From the NCBI GenBank assembly GCA_029891385.1, contig CM057233.1:49864063-49928062 (forward strand): a stretch of DNA of 64,000 nt. The letters are read 5' to 3'. Positions 26,401 to 37,586 of this stretch are shown here, in pieces. Below the pieces are notes generated by a model that did not search any database, had not been told where the DNA came from, and saw only the letters and a program-made list of their open reading frames with translations. Source of the DNA: Erythroxylum novogranatense. Its lineage: Eukaryota > Streptophyta > Magnoliopsida > Malpighiales > Erythroxylaceae. How positions within the stretch are numbered: the stretch's first letter is position 1; each line of letters opens with the position of its first letter. Both the position numbers and the translations under genes were made by a program.

Positions 26401-27546
26401 TCCATTACTAGCTCTAATTCTGTGGATCCCCAATCGCGTACGTTTTTCGACCAAGGAGGCATGAAAATAAGCAGTGTTAGCATCACCCTCCTTGAGCCAT
26501 TTCAATCTCAACTTTTGAAGCATAAAATCCTCATGTTCTTTAAGTCGTAGTAACAAGTCAGCTTTGGATTTGTTCAGCCTCATAAGAGCTTCATTGGTTC
26601 CAGAGCCTTCAAACTCCCGTTCCAGCTGCATCACAGTTGACTCCGTCATTGTTAGCTTAAGGAAGACATCCCCAAACTTTTCCTTGTTCCAGAGCCGCAA
26701 ACAGGATTTGAGGCGACGAAGCTTTAGGGAAAACCGTAGTATACCATGACAATCAATTGGCTGAGCCCAATTCAATTGTACCAAAGTGAGGAAATCATCG
26801 CGACGTAGCCACATCCGTTGGAAACGAAAGAGGCGTGGGCGGGAAATTTGTTCTGTGTTAAATTGGCACAACATTGGGCTATGATCTGACCCCGTTCGAT
26901 TTAAGTTTTGAATAGAGGAAATCGGAAATAGATCAGCCCACTCTGTAGTGACCATAATCTGATCCAACTTCTTCATAACACGACCATTGGATCTAGTACC
27001 TACCCAAGTAAATTCAACACCCTGCGTGGGGAGTTCCAACAGGCTGCAAGAAGCTATGAAGGAATTAAAATCACCCATGGAGGCAAGCTCAGGAGATCCA
27101 AGACCACTATATTCATCAAGCCTGCGGATGACATTAAAGTCACCCCCCAATAACCACGGGACATTAGCGTGAGCAGCACGAAAGGCACATAACTCAGACC
27201 ACAATGCAAGACGGTCCCGTCGTGTCGACCTCGCATAGACTACAGAGATATAAAAAACTGTATGCACATTAGCGTGGGTTAATTGCAAGTGCATAACCTG
27301 TTCGGTACCACTAAGTACCGTAGCGAAATAAGCATTGGAAAAAAGAGCCCAGATTTTATTAGTGTCTGAAACAAAGCCAGTTGTAAAATGTAATTTCCTC
27401 AGTAGTCCATCCAAAAAAGTAGGTTGCACCATTGGTTCGATCACAAAAATCGCAGACAAGTTGTGCATGGCAGTCAGAGACTTAAGACGAAGCTGGGCGG
27501 CCGTGTTACCCACCCCACGTATATTCCAAATGAGGCTACTAATCAT
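23479..27546 (-). pseudogene. LINE ORF2 (endonuclease, RT, zf-RVT, RNase H)
   Basis: The first 830 codons are open (27546-25054). The apurinic-type endonuclease shows WNIRG near residue 8, GDFN near 137 and SDHSPM near 220. The RT has SAPGVDG, the first catalytic Asp in LKLDMMKAFDRVSW, and FADDLILF near 685. The frame then meets stops at 25054, soon after, and at 24742, 24115 and 23704. The continuing pieces are all in the same frame. They give a zf-RVT segment (VWNKFLPKKISIFVWRL...CSICSLAADSVQHLFYECP) and an RNase H (NTDGSSLGCPGPSGWG, EIEAIACGLRF, QTDNMG, NSFADFLAKLA). Several stops fall where Trp, Gln or Arg is expected. In the family this protein nicks DNA and primes reverse transcription at the nick. 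Confidence 0.93.
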
Positions 27547-29092
27547 GGGGGATGAGCAGAAGAAATAGCCTTAAGAGCTCTCGCCGATCGGCGAAGAGTT
27601 TCATCATCAAAAGTGACTTTCTTATTTTTTAAACCCACAGGACGACCCCGTTTCGGTAGGGTGGTTTTGCCTTCCGACTGAACCATTCGTGAAATCTCCA
27701 CATCCTGTTGACCTGAAGCTGTACCAAGCCAGAAATCATCCTAAACTTGAGTTGGCAGAGGGCCCTCAGAAAGAACCTTAGGAATCTCAACGGGAATAGA
27801 AAAATTCTGAAGTGGTGCCTTGAAGTCCGTAGTAGTGGAAGCCACATCAACAGAGTCCCCATGTATAAATTTCGGAGCAAGTGTGGTAATAGCAGTAGCA
27901 TGAACAAGGATAGCATTGGTATTAGTAGGGAATATTCCAGAATGCACAAAATCAGGGGCAGTTAATGCAGAAGGTGTTACAAATTCGGGAGCAGTATTAA
28001 CCACTTCATCATCAATTATTTCAAGTATTGCATTAGATTGGGGGACAGATGGTATAGGGAGAACAGAATGGCCAGTGGCCTCATTAATCTCAGAAAAAAT
28101 GCAGGATGAAATTGGGATAGTAGCAACATCATCATTCTGGCCTGGAGGCTGTGGCTTACGCGAAGGGTCGTCGGACATCGCAGTCTCAAGAACCGAAGCA
28201 GTAGGAGGAACAGAGGGGGCGAGTAGAGAGGGATCCCTATCTTGGACAGACAGGCTAGAAGCAGCAGGCTCCTTAGCATTCCAAACCTGAACGGGATGAA
28301 TTTTTTATTCCATAGTGACAACAGTGGGAGGAGGTTTCATGAGCCAGGTCAATCGGTCTCTGTATGACCTACCTTTCGGCAAAGGACGACGAATCGAGGC
28401 GCATTCTCATACAATACAGATTGGAAAAAGGCATGCTCTTCCGTACCCAGTCTCAATCGAGTCGGCAGCTCCTTCAACAAATCAACTTCAATACATACTC
28501 GAGCAATCGAGGGCCGAGAGAGATTTAAGGTTGGAACATCAATTTTTAGGGGAACGCCGATCATTGTTGCCAACCAGTGAAGATAATTTTCATGGAAGCA
28601 GTGAATCGGTAAACCCTCGAAAGAAACCCAGATCGGAACAACAGGGGATTCATGGTCAGGGTGAAAGTCCGGCGACCACTTAAACACGCGCATGAGATGA
28701 CTGTCGAACGTCCAGATGGCTCGCAACCAACAACGTTGGTAACCTTCCTCAAGATCGAAAAAGATGAAAACATGGCGGAAATCAATCATGCCTAGGGTAA
28801 AGTTACCCTTGAACCCGATTTTGTCGAAAGAGGATCGCAGGAAATCCATCTTCAACCGACCTTTGGAAAATTTGCCTACCAACGCCAAGTGAAATGGAGC
28901 AGCGAGCTGGGCCTCTTCCTCCTTGGTAAGGAAGAAAGTCGGTTCTCCCTTAAACATTTCGGGTCGAGACGCGATGTGGACCTCAGATCGCTGCGGCTGG
29001 AGAAGCAACCGGGGAGAGGGCTTAGCTCCTGTAAGAGCCTGTGCGAAAGAGCGCACTTCCGCCGGTGGAGGTGTCGGCGAGATGCCGGCCAT
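27543..29092 (-). pseudogene. LINE ORF1 (DUF4283 / zinc-knuckle nucleic-acid-binding protein), broken
   Basis: Starts MAGISPTPPP at 29092. Residues about 60-190 form a DUF4283-type domain (FSKGRLKMDFLRSSFDKIGF...WTFDSHLMRVFKWSPDFHP...IPIWVSFEGLPIHC). A partial zinc knuckle (LCRKVGH) follows and hits a stop at 28349. A shifted frame carries a Pro/Ser/Thr-rich tail (27741-28178). After a further in-frame TAG at 27741-27743 that frame ends at a TGA (27543-27545) overlapping the ORF2 ATG. In the family ORF1 coats LINE RNA. One frameshift and two stops make it non-functional. Confidence 0.88.
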
Positions 29093-29172
29093 GGTAATCG
29101 CTGTCTGTTCTCCTCGTAATCGCCATCTCTTGCTTGCCTTCTGGTTGGGTAGAGGGCCGACCTTTGAATATT

Positions 29173-29192
29173 ATTATGTTTCTTTAATTATT
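29173..29192. repeat. Target site duplication of LINE 1, right copy
   Basis: Identical to 23351-23370. Confidence 0.88.
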
Positions 29193-29666
29193 CTTATTAA
29201 TGAATTTTTTAAAGTTTTGATATTGATTAATTTTCTACTTACTCTTATTCTTATTATTAAAAAATTATTTACTTATTAATGATATTAAATAACATCACTG
29301 AATTCCTGTTTATTTTTAATTTGGTTCTTTGACAGAATAAGCAACGATACTATATTTCCAAAAATCAGGTTGTTTTGGAGTTGCAGCAAAAATAACGTAT
29401 ACTACTAATTATTATTATTATAAATCCATACGTAAATAATTACATAAATAAAAAAATTGAAAAATTACTTCATGCCAGCCTCGCCCTCGTGAGGCTAGAC
29501 GAAATGGCCAACCTCGCCCTCGCGAGGCTGGCCATGTAAGTATTAACTGTTTTTATTTTATTTTATTAACTGTAAGTATTAACTGTTCCTTATAATTTGT
29601 TATTTTACAAATTATTGCCACAATTAATACTTACGATTGTGCTAAGTTTATATTTCTTATTATTAT
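29193..29666. repeat. AT-rich block, part 2
   Basis: Continuation of the block between the LINE and the gypsy element. It contains a GC-rich palindromic patch at 29474-29536 with a near-perfect 12-bp stem (TGGCCA...). The last five bases (29662-29666, ATTAT) are the gypsy target duplication. Confidence 0.8.
29474..29536. repeat. CTCGCGAG-type palindromic patch
   Basis: GCCTCGCCCTCGTGAGGC is followed by CCTCGCCCTCGCGAGG, flanked by TGGCCA on both sides of the second unit. Confidence 0.8.
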
Positions 29667-32640
29667 TATTGGGCCCCGATTCGCATTAAGCATGTTTTAT
29701 TTATTTTGAGGTTTAGATTGATAATTTCTTTTAATTAGAATAATTTGAGATTTTTATTACTTAGTTAATAGAAATTAATTGGAGGTATTTAGTTAAAATC
29801 GGAATTCTAACAAGTTGTTAGAATTTAAAAGGATTAAGAGGGTGTAAGGGCAATTTAGGAAGTTTGCATATGTTTTTAAGGCTTAAGGCTTGTAAGGAGG
29901 GGCATTTTAGTCCTTTTAGTTTCAATTCAAAGGAAAAAAGGAAAGAAATAAGGGAGGAGTTGCTGTAAGTGAAGGAAGAGCCACGAAATTGCAAGGAAAA
30001 TAAGTGACTTAATAAAAATACGTAGTTTAGGTATAAGTTTTAAGTTAAGGAGCAAGTTTTCCCAAAGTCTTTTAAGAAGACTTACGAAATTCACAAAGAG
30101 AAAGGAGAGTGGGAGACTTTCGGCTATGTGGAGAGGAGAAGAAGAAGAAGAAGGGGAGTAAGGGCTTTGTCAAATCTTGGTTTAGAAAGGTGATTTTAAG
30201 AGTTCCTTAAGAAGGAACAAGGAAGAGGAAGAGTTTAATCTTCCATAAGAGGCAAAAGAAGCAATTTCGTGGGTTATTCCTAAGGTAAGGGTTTTTGAAA
30301 TTCTTTGCTTAATTTAGATCAGTTTTAGTTCGAATAGGTCCATAAAGGCATGGGTAAGGTTAGAGAGGATCGAATTTATGTTTTCCTTTCCTTAGAAATT
30401 CCAATTTTGCTATCTCTTATGCTTATGGGTTATTTATGCTTAATGAAGGTGAAGTGAGGCAATTGGAGTTAGAAGAAGAGCCAATTGACCAACCTCCAAG
30501 CCAAAGGATTTAAGGTGGGTGATTCCTTAATAATTGAGTTAATAGGCACATTACTGTTTTTATAATAAATACTAATTAAAGTTTTCCAATGACTTAGAAT
30601 TTTTGTAGGAATTACTCTTTGTGATGTTTTGAACTTGTATGTGATGTTCTTTGATTATGAATTTATGTTGGAATGATTTGTTTAATGGTTTGTTAAGTGA
30701 AAAAGACAAGAATTTGTGATTTCAGAAAAAGATTGCCATTTTGGCAAATTATGTGAAAGTGAATTTGGTAAAGGCCAATTGAGGCTAATGAGTTTAAATT
30801 GTGTGAATTATGTGAAATGTATGTTTTCTTTGGGTTTGTGGTGGTCCCATAAGAGTCAGGTTCACCTGTCTACCCATAGGCTTCTCCCACCTGCCCGCTA
30901 GTGGCATTGGAGTTCCTCATGGACTCCCATAAGTCACGGCTACATATGACTGCTTCGCGGGAATGTGTAGTACGTTCCGTCTCGGATCCACCCGAACCAC
31001 TTTATTTGTGATTTTGTGAAATGTTAGGTTGTTTTGTGAAGTGTTAAATTTATAAATTTGTTTCATGTGATAAATTCTGTGAAGAGATTTGAGAAAATGG
31101 AAAACGCTTTTATCAATATGATCTTGTTTGAAAAAGAAGGAGAGATGTCGGCTAGAAAACCACAAAGGAAATTGAGAAGTTCTAAATAAGGAAGACTATC
31201 GTATCAACTAAATAAAATTTTTAATAATTCATAAAATTGCTACGAGCCATATTGAGGTGTGTCCGAGCCGTTTTTAACTATGTCCGCATTTTTAACTATG
31301 TCCGAGCTGACTTCATTTGACAAATTTGGGCAGAAACTTGGTTTGGGTTTTAGAATGTTTTAGAGCTTAATTGAATTAGGATGTCTTCTTGAAGAATGTA
31401 GTAATTGTTTAGAGCTTTCCAATGATGTATAATTTGTCAAATTTGGACTTAGGATGAAGAAGTTATGAGGGTTGAAAGATTTCAGTTACTGTTGATAAGG
31501 GACATAATTCTGTAGTACCTTTGGAAGGTTTTTTCACCCCCTTAGAGTCTATTTTGGTTTTGCACTCTTCATAGAAAATGTAGCTTATCTTTTCCTCGTT
31601 CTATTTATGTATAATATGAAATTATTGGAGTTAGGAATAAAAAGTTATGAGGTTGAGAAGATGACAGGTACTGTTCATTTGGTCAAGTTATTGTTCTATT
31701 GGCTATTGTATAGGCAGAAACTTTGAGAGAGTTTTTACCTCTTTAAACGACAGAATTGATTTTTGCTCCCTTCATGAAACTTGTAGATTATCTTTTTATC
31801 TTTCCAATGAGGTAAAATGTGACATTTTTAGAATATCGTGTTAAAAGATATGGTTGTTCAAACTTCTGATATAGTATAGGACCCTTTTCAATTTTGCAAA
31901 AACTTTGAAGCACTTTTTAAACCTCTTAAAGGCCAAACTAGTTTTTACATCCTTCATGGAAGCTGTAGAGCTTCCTTTGAGATTTTTTTTTATACCCAAT
32001 TTGTCAATTTTGGAGTATGGGAGCAAAAGTTATGATTTTTGTAAATTCTGAAATTTTCCTACAGATCCAAATTTCATCTTTAGGCATAACCACGCCTAGT
32101 CTCTAAAATTCTTAGGCGTGCCCACGCCTAATCTCTGAATGTCCTCCTCTCACTCTTTCGCTTGTAATTTTTTTGTTTGACCTCCGATTCACTCGGTTTT
32201 CGAAGCATTGTTTTCCAAAAAAAATTTCTCTACCCTCTCATGCAAAATTTAGAATTTTTGGAATTAAGTTGAATTTTGTCGGATTTTATCAAAGAGAGAC
32301 AATTAGTCGAACATATTGAACATGCTTCTGTATTTTGGTGATTTCTTGATCTCGGGAGCTCTGATTGAAGTGATTTTTATTTCTAATTATTATAGAGACA
32401 TGGAATTTCATTTTAGCTTAGGAATCGGATTTAATTATGGGGCCGAAGTAGATTAATTTTTATTGGCGGATTGTTAGGATGAATTTCTCAATATTTGTTC
32501 GAATGATTAAAATAAGTCTGTTTTGAGTTTAAGTTCGATTAAGTTATTCCTCGTGGTGAGGAATCCCTCCCTCGTGGGTTGCGCGTCCAGATGTCACGTA
32601 GGACGTCGGACACGTGTCTCGCCGGGGAGGGGTTCTAACA
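29667..32640 (+). repeat. Gypsy 5' LTR
   Basis: 2974 bp, 555 bp shorter than the 3' LTR. A stretch matching 39058-about 39820 is missing and about 170 bp of unrelated sequence (about 31138-31310) stands in its place. It carries the hairpin (30940-30970) and two palindrome units (32080-32131). Confidence 0.93.
32080..32131. repeat. AGGCGTG palindrome units, gypsy 5' LTR (two units)
   Basis: The second unit, 32112-32131, is a perfect 9-bp inverted repeat with a 2-bp centre: TTAGGCGTG cc CACGCCTAA. The first unit (32080-32099) is an imperfect copy. Confidence 0.92.
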
Positions 32641-32644
32641 CTTA

Positions 32645-32656
32645 TGGTATCAGAAC
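32645..32656 (+). other. Primer-binding site of gypsy element
   Basis: TGGTATCAGAAC, one base from the initiator-Met tRNA complement, four bases after the LTR end at 32640. Confidence 0.88.
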
Positions 32657-32863
32657 TTTCGGTTTAGGTTCGGGTCGAAGGAGAAACATAGGATTTTTAT
32701 GACCTATATTAATTTTACATGCCTAAATGTTGATTTTTGACTAAATGTTGATTTTGCATGATTTAAACCAGATTTTGCATGATTTAAATCGTATGATACA
32801 CTTTGACAAATTGTTTTTGCATGAACTAAAGTTTTTCACTAGTTTTATTTTGAAGGAGTAATT

Positions 32864-34100
32864 ATGTCACCTCGCAGCAGAGCTCGAGGAGTTTGGCTTC
32901 GTTCTCGCTCTCACCAGGGGAGCACAGATGAGTCCCACGTCCCACAAGATGTAGGGACACACTCTGCTCCTGGCTCTAAGGCACCTAGTGTGCAACCCGA
33001 GGAGCCGCCTCCTCCTCCTCCTACTACTATGCTTGCGATGGATCCGCAGTTTTTCCAGGCCTTTGCCCAGGCTTTCACCTTCGCCATGGGTCAAGGGTCT
33101 CAGACTCCAGTGCCAGCTCCAGTGGCTAGGGGCGGGCAGTATGATAAACTGCAGAATTTTGGGGCGGTGGACTTTCATGGTACCACCAATCCGGAGGAAG
33201 CTGAATCTTGGCTGAAGAGGACAGAGAGGGTACTTGTTCAGATGAAGTGCTCAAATGAGGAGAAGCTGGAGTATGCTATGAGTTTATTGCAGGGGGATGC
33301 TCTCCACTGGTGGGAGCCAGTGCCACAGAGTCAGGCTGTGCCACCAGTGCTTTCATAGAGGGATTTTGGAGAGTTGTTTAGGAAGAAATACCTCTCCCGG
33401 GTCTATATGCAAGAAAAGGCCAGGGAGTTTCTCAATTTGACTCAGAGGGAGATGACTGTTAGCGAGTATGAGCTTAGATTCACCCAGTTATCCCGATATG
33501 CAGCTCATATTGTGGCCAATGAGGAAGACAAGTGCAGAAAGTTTGAGGGAGGCCTCCACTTGGGCATCAAGGAGAAGGTAATCATCCACAATTTTTGTGA
33601 TTATCAGCAACTGGTGGATGCTGCACTCTAGGCTGAGAAGCTGGAGAACATCAGGCAAGAGGTGAGCAGGAAGAGAAAGAGCAGAGAGCAGTCATCTAGG
33701 AGAGGTGGCAGTGTCTAATCAGCTGACAGGGGTGGAAAGATTGTCCGGACTTAGAGTCAGGGTGGCAGTAGTGCCCTCAAAGCAGAAATGTAGATCGGGC
33801 GATGTGGTCGATCAAAGCTTCCTCAGTGGGAGGAAACAGCAGGATTGAGAGAAGCAGGAACCAGAACCCTCAATGTGAGCACTGTGGGAAGCTGCATCGG
33901 GGAAAGTGCTATAAGCTTTTGGGTGCTTGCTTCAAGTGTGGAGAGAAGGGTCACAAAATCAAAGACTATCCCCAGATGACTAGAGGGGAAGGATCTCAGC
34001 CACAGGCTCAGAGGAGAGCAGAGACAGTAGGAACCAGACCAGCTGCTGGGGTGGGCAGTTCTGGGTCAGTGAGGAAGCCTAATCCTCCAGGGAGACCGAG
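32864..34100 (+). pseudogene. Gypsy gag, broken
   Basis: Start ATG at 32864. A Pro-rich stretch (EEPPPPPPTT) and the retrotransposon gag core follow: FHGTTNPEEAESWLKRTERV, then in the same frame FRKKYLSRVYMQEKAREFLNLTQ...YELRFTQLSRYA. In-frame stops are at 33356, 33629, 33716, 33752 and 33791. Near 33795 the frame shifts into 33802-34269, which carries the CCHC knuckle (CFKCGEKGHKIKDYP; its last Cys is Tyr). In the family gag forms the particle and binds RNA. Confidence 0.9.
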
Positions 34101-34560
34101 AGGGCAAGCACAGGCTAAGGTGTTTGCCAAGACACGGGAGGAGGCTGCAGTGGCACCAGAGGTTGTTATTGGTAAGGCTCATCTTTTTCATTCAGATGTA
34201 TATGTTCTCTTTGATTCTGGGTCCATACATTCTTATGTCTCTACCAGTATGATATTGCCTGGTATGTAGTCAGTTCTTTTGGATGATTTTCTGCTTGTTA
34301 GTACTCCATTAGGGAGGAATGTTATTGTAAGCCGGATCTTTCAAGATTGTGAGCTTGTGATCGAGGGATCTAGTTTAGTAGTGGATCTACTACCTCTAGA
34401 TCTGAAGGGGTTAGATGTGATTGTCGGAATGGACATTATGGAGAAATATAGGGCAAAGCTAGATTGTGGTCGAAAGGAAGTGGAATTTGATCTGGGTGAG
34501 GGTCAGAAAGTAGTTTTCAGATGGGACAGAAAGTTGACACGACCAAGGCTTGTTTAAGCT
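34101..34560 (+). pseudogene. Gypsy aspartic protease
   Basis: The active site is in VLFDSGSIHSYVS (34204-34242), a normal gypsy DSG form. After the TAG at 34267 comes LLPLDLKGLDVIVGMDIM...KLDCGRKEVEF. Stops at 34267 and 34555 interrupt the frame. The protease would release gag and pol products. Confidence 0.9.
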
Positions 34561-35598
34561 TTGTTAGCTGATAAACTGATGGGAAGAGGCTGTGAGGCTT
34601 TCTTGGCGTGTGTAGTGGATACCAGTGTGCAGGAGAGCAGGGTGGAGGATATTCCCATTATGAGGGAATTTCCTGATGTGTTTCCAGAGGAGTTGCCCGG
34701 TTTGCCACCGGAGAGGGAGATTGAGTTTGCTATTGACTTGACTCCCGGGATGACTCCTATTTCTATTCCACCGTACAGGATGGCTCTAGTTGAGCTGAAG
34801 GAGCTTAAGGAGCAGTTGGAGGATTTATTAGAGAAGGGGTTTATTAGGCCGAGCACCTCACCTTGGGGAGCGCCGGTCTTGTTTGTTAAAAAGAAAGATG
34901 GAACTTGGTGAATGTGCATTGATTACAAGAGGATCAATAAGGTGACAATGAAAAATAAATATCCTTTGCCTCGGATAGATGACTTGTTTGATCAGCTGCA
35001 AGGGGCAAGGGTCTTCTCTAAGATTGACCTCAGGTCTGGCTACCATCAATTTAGGATTAAGGAGTCTGATGTGAGCAAGACAGCTTTCAGAATACGGTAT
35101 GGACACTATGAATTTCTGGTTATGCCTTTTGAACTGACCAATGCTCCTGCTTCTTTTATGGATCTGATGAACAGGGTCTTTAAGGAGTTTATGGATCACT
35201 TTGTTATCGTGTTCATCGATGACATTCTGGTATATTCCAGGGGTGAGGGAGAACATTAGGAGCACTTAAGGATTGTATTGCAGAGGTTAAGGGAGAGAGA
35301 GCTGTATGCCAAATTCACCAAATGTGAATTTTGGTTTCGTGAAGTAGTCCTCCTTGGTCACATTGTTTCTGAGAAAGGGGTGCATGTGGATCCCAAAAAG
35401 ATTGAAGCTGTAGTGAACTGGCATGCCCCAACATCAGTGACTGAGATGAGGAGCTTTCTGGGTTTAGCAGGCTATTATAGGAGATTTGTGGAGGGATTCT
35501 CCATGATTGCTGCTCATTTGACCAAATTGTTGAGAACGAATCAGAAGTTTGTCTGGAGTGATGAGTGCCAATAGAGCTTTGAGGAGCTCAAGCACAGA
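34561..35598 (+). pseudogene. Gypsy reverse transcriptase
   Basis: One frame with three stops (34909 TGA, 35257 TAG, 35572 TAG). It contains FPDVFPEELPGLPPEREIEFAI, KKGFIRPSTSPWGAPVLFVKKKDG (with LEKG in place of KKG), [33 protein letters not shown] (first Asp), FIDDILVYS (catalytic DD), and the connection segment [19 protein letters not shown]...[11 protein letters not shown]. The sequence is collinear with active chromovirus RT, without frameshift. Confidence 0.95.
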
Positions 35599-35998
35599 TT
35601 GACTAGTGCTTCAGTTCTGGCTTTGCCCACAGGAGAGGAGAGTTATACTATGTATAGTGATGCTTCCAGAAAGGGGTTGGAATGTGTGCTTATGCAGGGA
35701 GATAAGGTGATAGCATATGCCTCACAGCAGTTAAAGCCTTATGAGGTGAATTATCCGACCCATGATCTGGATTTAGCAGCTATGATCTTTGCCTTGAAGA
35801 TCTGGAGGCATTATCTGTATGGAGTACAAACCAGGATCTTTACAAATCACAAGAGTCTCAAATACTTGTTGAGTCAGAAGGAGCTGAATTTGAGACAGAG
35901 GAGATGGATTGAGCTGCTTAAAGATTATGACCTGTTAATTAAGTATCATCCAGGTAAGGCCAATGTGGTTGCAGATGCCATGAGCAGGAAGTCTTCCA
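35599..35998 (+). pseudogene. Gypsy RNase H
   Basis: [54 protein letters not shown] and the segment up to [15 protein letters not shown] give the RNase H fold and catalytic Asp/Glu. TNHKSLKYL has Asn where TDHKSL is usual, so one acidic residue is probably lost. It is fused in frame to RT and integrase. Confidence 0.93.
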
Positions 35999-37100
35999 TG
36001 GCATATGTTCAAACAGTGTATCTGTCGCTATTGGAAGAGATAGCTAAGCTCAGGATCTGTTTGAAGCAGGAGGAGTCTGATTGCATGATTGCTACTTTTA
36101 GAGTAAGACCGATCCTCAGAGAGAAGGTGAGAGTGTTGCAGGTTGAGGATGCAGAATTGAGTAAGCTACGGGATGAGATTCAGCGGGGTAAGAAGTCTGA
36201 TATGGTGGTGAGTGATGATGTACTCCTTACAGTCGGGAATAGGCTTTGTATTCTATATGTCAAGGAGGTAAGGGATGAGATTCTAGATGAGGCGCACAAT
36301 GTGCCTTATGCTATGCACCCAGGTAGCACCAAGATGTACAGGGATCTCAAAGAGCATTTCTGGTGGAGAGGTATGAAGAAGGATGTGGCCGAGTATGTGA
36401 GTAAGTGTTTGGTGTGTCAGTAAGTCAAGGCTTAGCATCAGGCACCATCGGGCCAGTTGAGGCCATTGTCCATTCCTGAGTGGAAGTGACAGAAAGTGAC
36501 TATGAATTTTCTGATGGGATTACCCAAGAGCAATAAGAGGCATGATGCCATATGGGTGATTGTGGATAGATTGATGAAATCAGCCCATTTTTTGGCAATC
36601 AGACAGACAAATCCTCTGCACATGCTGGCCAAGAAGTACATTGATGAGGTTGTGAGATTGCATGGGATCCCGGATTCGATTGTATCTGATAGGGATCTTC
36701 GTTTTACTTCGAGATTTTGGGGCAGTCTGCAGGAAGCTTTGGGCACTAATTTGAGCTTCAGCACTGCTTTCCATCCTCAGATCGATGGTCAATCTGAGAG
36801 GATCATTCGAACCCTGGAAGGAATGCTCAGGGCTTGTGTGATGGATTTTAGAGGAGCATGGGATGAGCACTTACCTTTGATCAAATTTTCTTATAATAAT
36901 TCGTATCATTCGAGCATTCAGATGGCTCCTTATGAGGCTCTGTATGGGAGGAGATGTAGGACTCCGATGTGTTAGGATGAAGAGGGAGATAGGAAACTTT
37001 TGGGTCCAGAGTTGATTCAGATGACAATTGATAAAGTCAACTTAATTAAGTACAGGCTAAAAGCAGCTCAGGATAGGATGAAAGTTATGAAGATGCTCAC
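35999..37100 (+). pseudogene. Gypsy integrase
   Basis: The HHCC zinc segment ([20 protein letters not shown]...CLVCQ) runs to 36420. Stops at 36421, 36433 and 36487 precede the catalytic core: WVIVDRLMKSAHF (Asp), IVSDRDLRFTSRFW (Asp), SERIIRTLEGMLR (Glu). Another stop is at 36973. The frame shifts near 37085. In the family it joins cDNA to host DNA. Confidence 0.93.
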
Positions 37101-37572
37101 CGGAAGGAGATGAAGTATGAGGTCGGTGAGAAGGTTTTCTTTAAGACTTCTCCTTGGAAAGGGATTCTGAGATTTGGAAAGAAAGGTAAGCTGAGTCCGA
37201 GGTATGTGGGGCCTTATGAAATTCTGGAGAGGATTGGTCCGTTAGCCTACAAGTTAGATTTGCCTCCTGAGCTATCACAGATTCATGATGTCTTTCATGT
37301 TTCTATGTTGAGGAGATATCGATCTGATCCTTCTCATGTCATTCAAGCTGATGAAGTTCAGTTGAGTGATGATTTGAGTTATGAGGAGCTTCCAGTGCGG
37401 ATTTTGGATACAAAAAAAAGGTTCTTAGGAACAAGACAGTGTAGCTAGTCAAGGTCTTGTGGAGGAACCATTCGGTGGAAGAGGCCACGTGGGAGCCATT
37501 GGAAGCTATGAAGGCGAAGTATCCTCATCTCTTCAGTGATTCAGGTAAGAATTTCAAGGACGAAATTCTCTT
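37101..37572 (+). pseudogene. Gypsy integrase C-terminus with chromodomain-like tail
   Basis: The GPY-type segment is clear: RYVGPYEILERIGPLAYKLDLPPEL...HDVFHVSMLRRY. Next come PVRILD and, after a frame change in the A-run at 37412-37419 and one TAG, VKVLWRNHSVEEATWEP followed by a pol end resembling other chromoviruses. This tail matches the chromodomain position that directs chromoviruses to methylated-histone heterochromatin. Assignment to Tekay/Del is by motif memory, not by a tree. Confidence 0.85.
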
Positions 37573-37586
37573 AAGGGGGGGAGAAA
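37573..37586 (+). other. Polypurine tract of gypsy element
   Basis: AAGGGGGGGAGAAA directly before the 3' LTR start. Confidence 0.9.

Larger units (their letters stand above)
23371..29172 (-). mobile_element. L1-type LINE with RNase H domain, nearly full length
   Basis: 5.8 kb on the minus strand, with an exact 20-bp target duplication, an A-rich 3' tail (T-rich on the plus strand at 23371-23387), ORF1 and ORF2. ORF2 has endonuclease, reverse transcriptase, zf-RVT and RNase H regions in order. Stops within the frames show it is dead. It is inserted in the AT-rich block. Confidence 0.93.

Noticed and set aside
33802..34269. Separate zinc-finger gene
   Set aside because: It is the C-terminal gag knuckle and protease start of the gypsy element, shifted by an indel near 33795.
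34561..36975. Endogenous pararetrovirus (caulimovirus-type) insertion
   Set aside because: LTRs, a tRNA primer site, an integrase with HHCC and DDE residues, and a chromodomain-like tail show a gypsy retrotransposon. No movement or coat protein genes.
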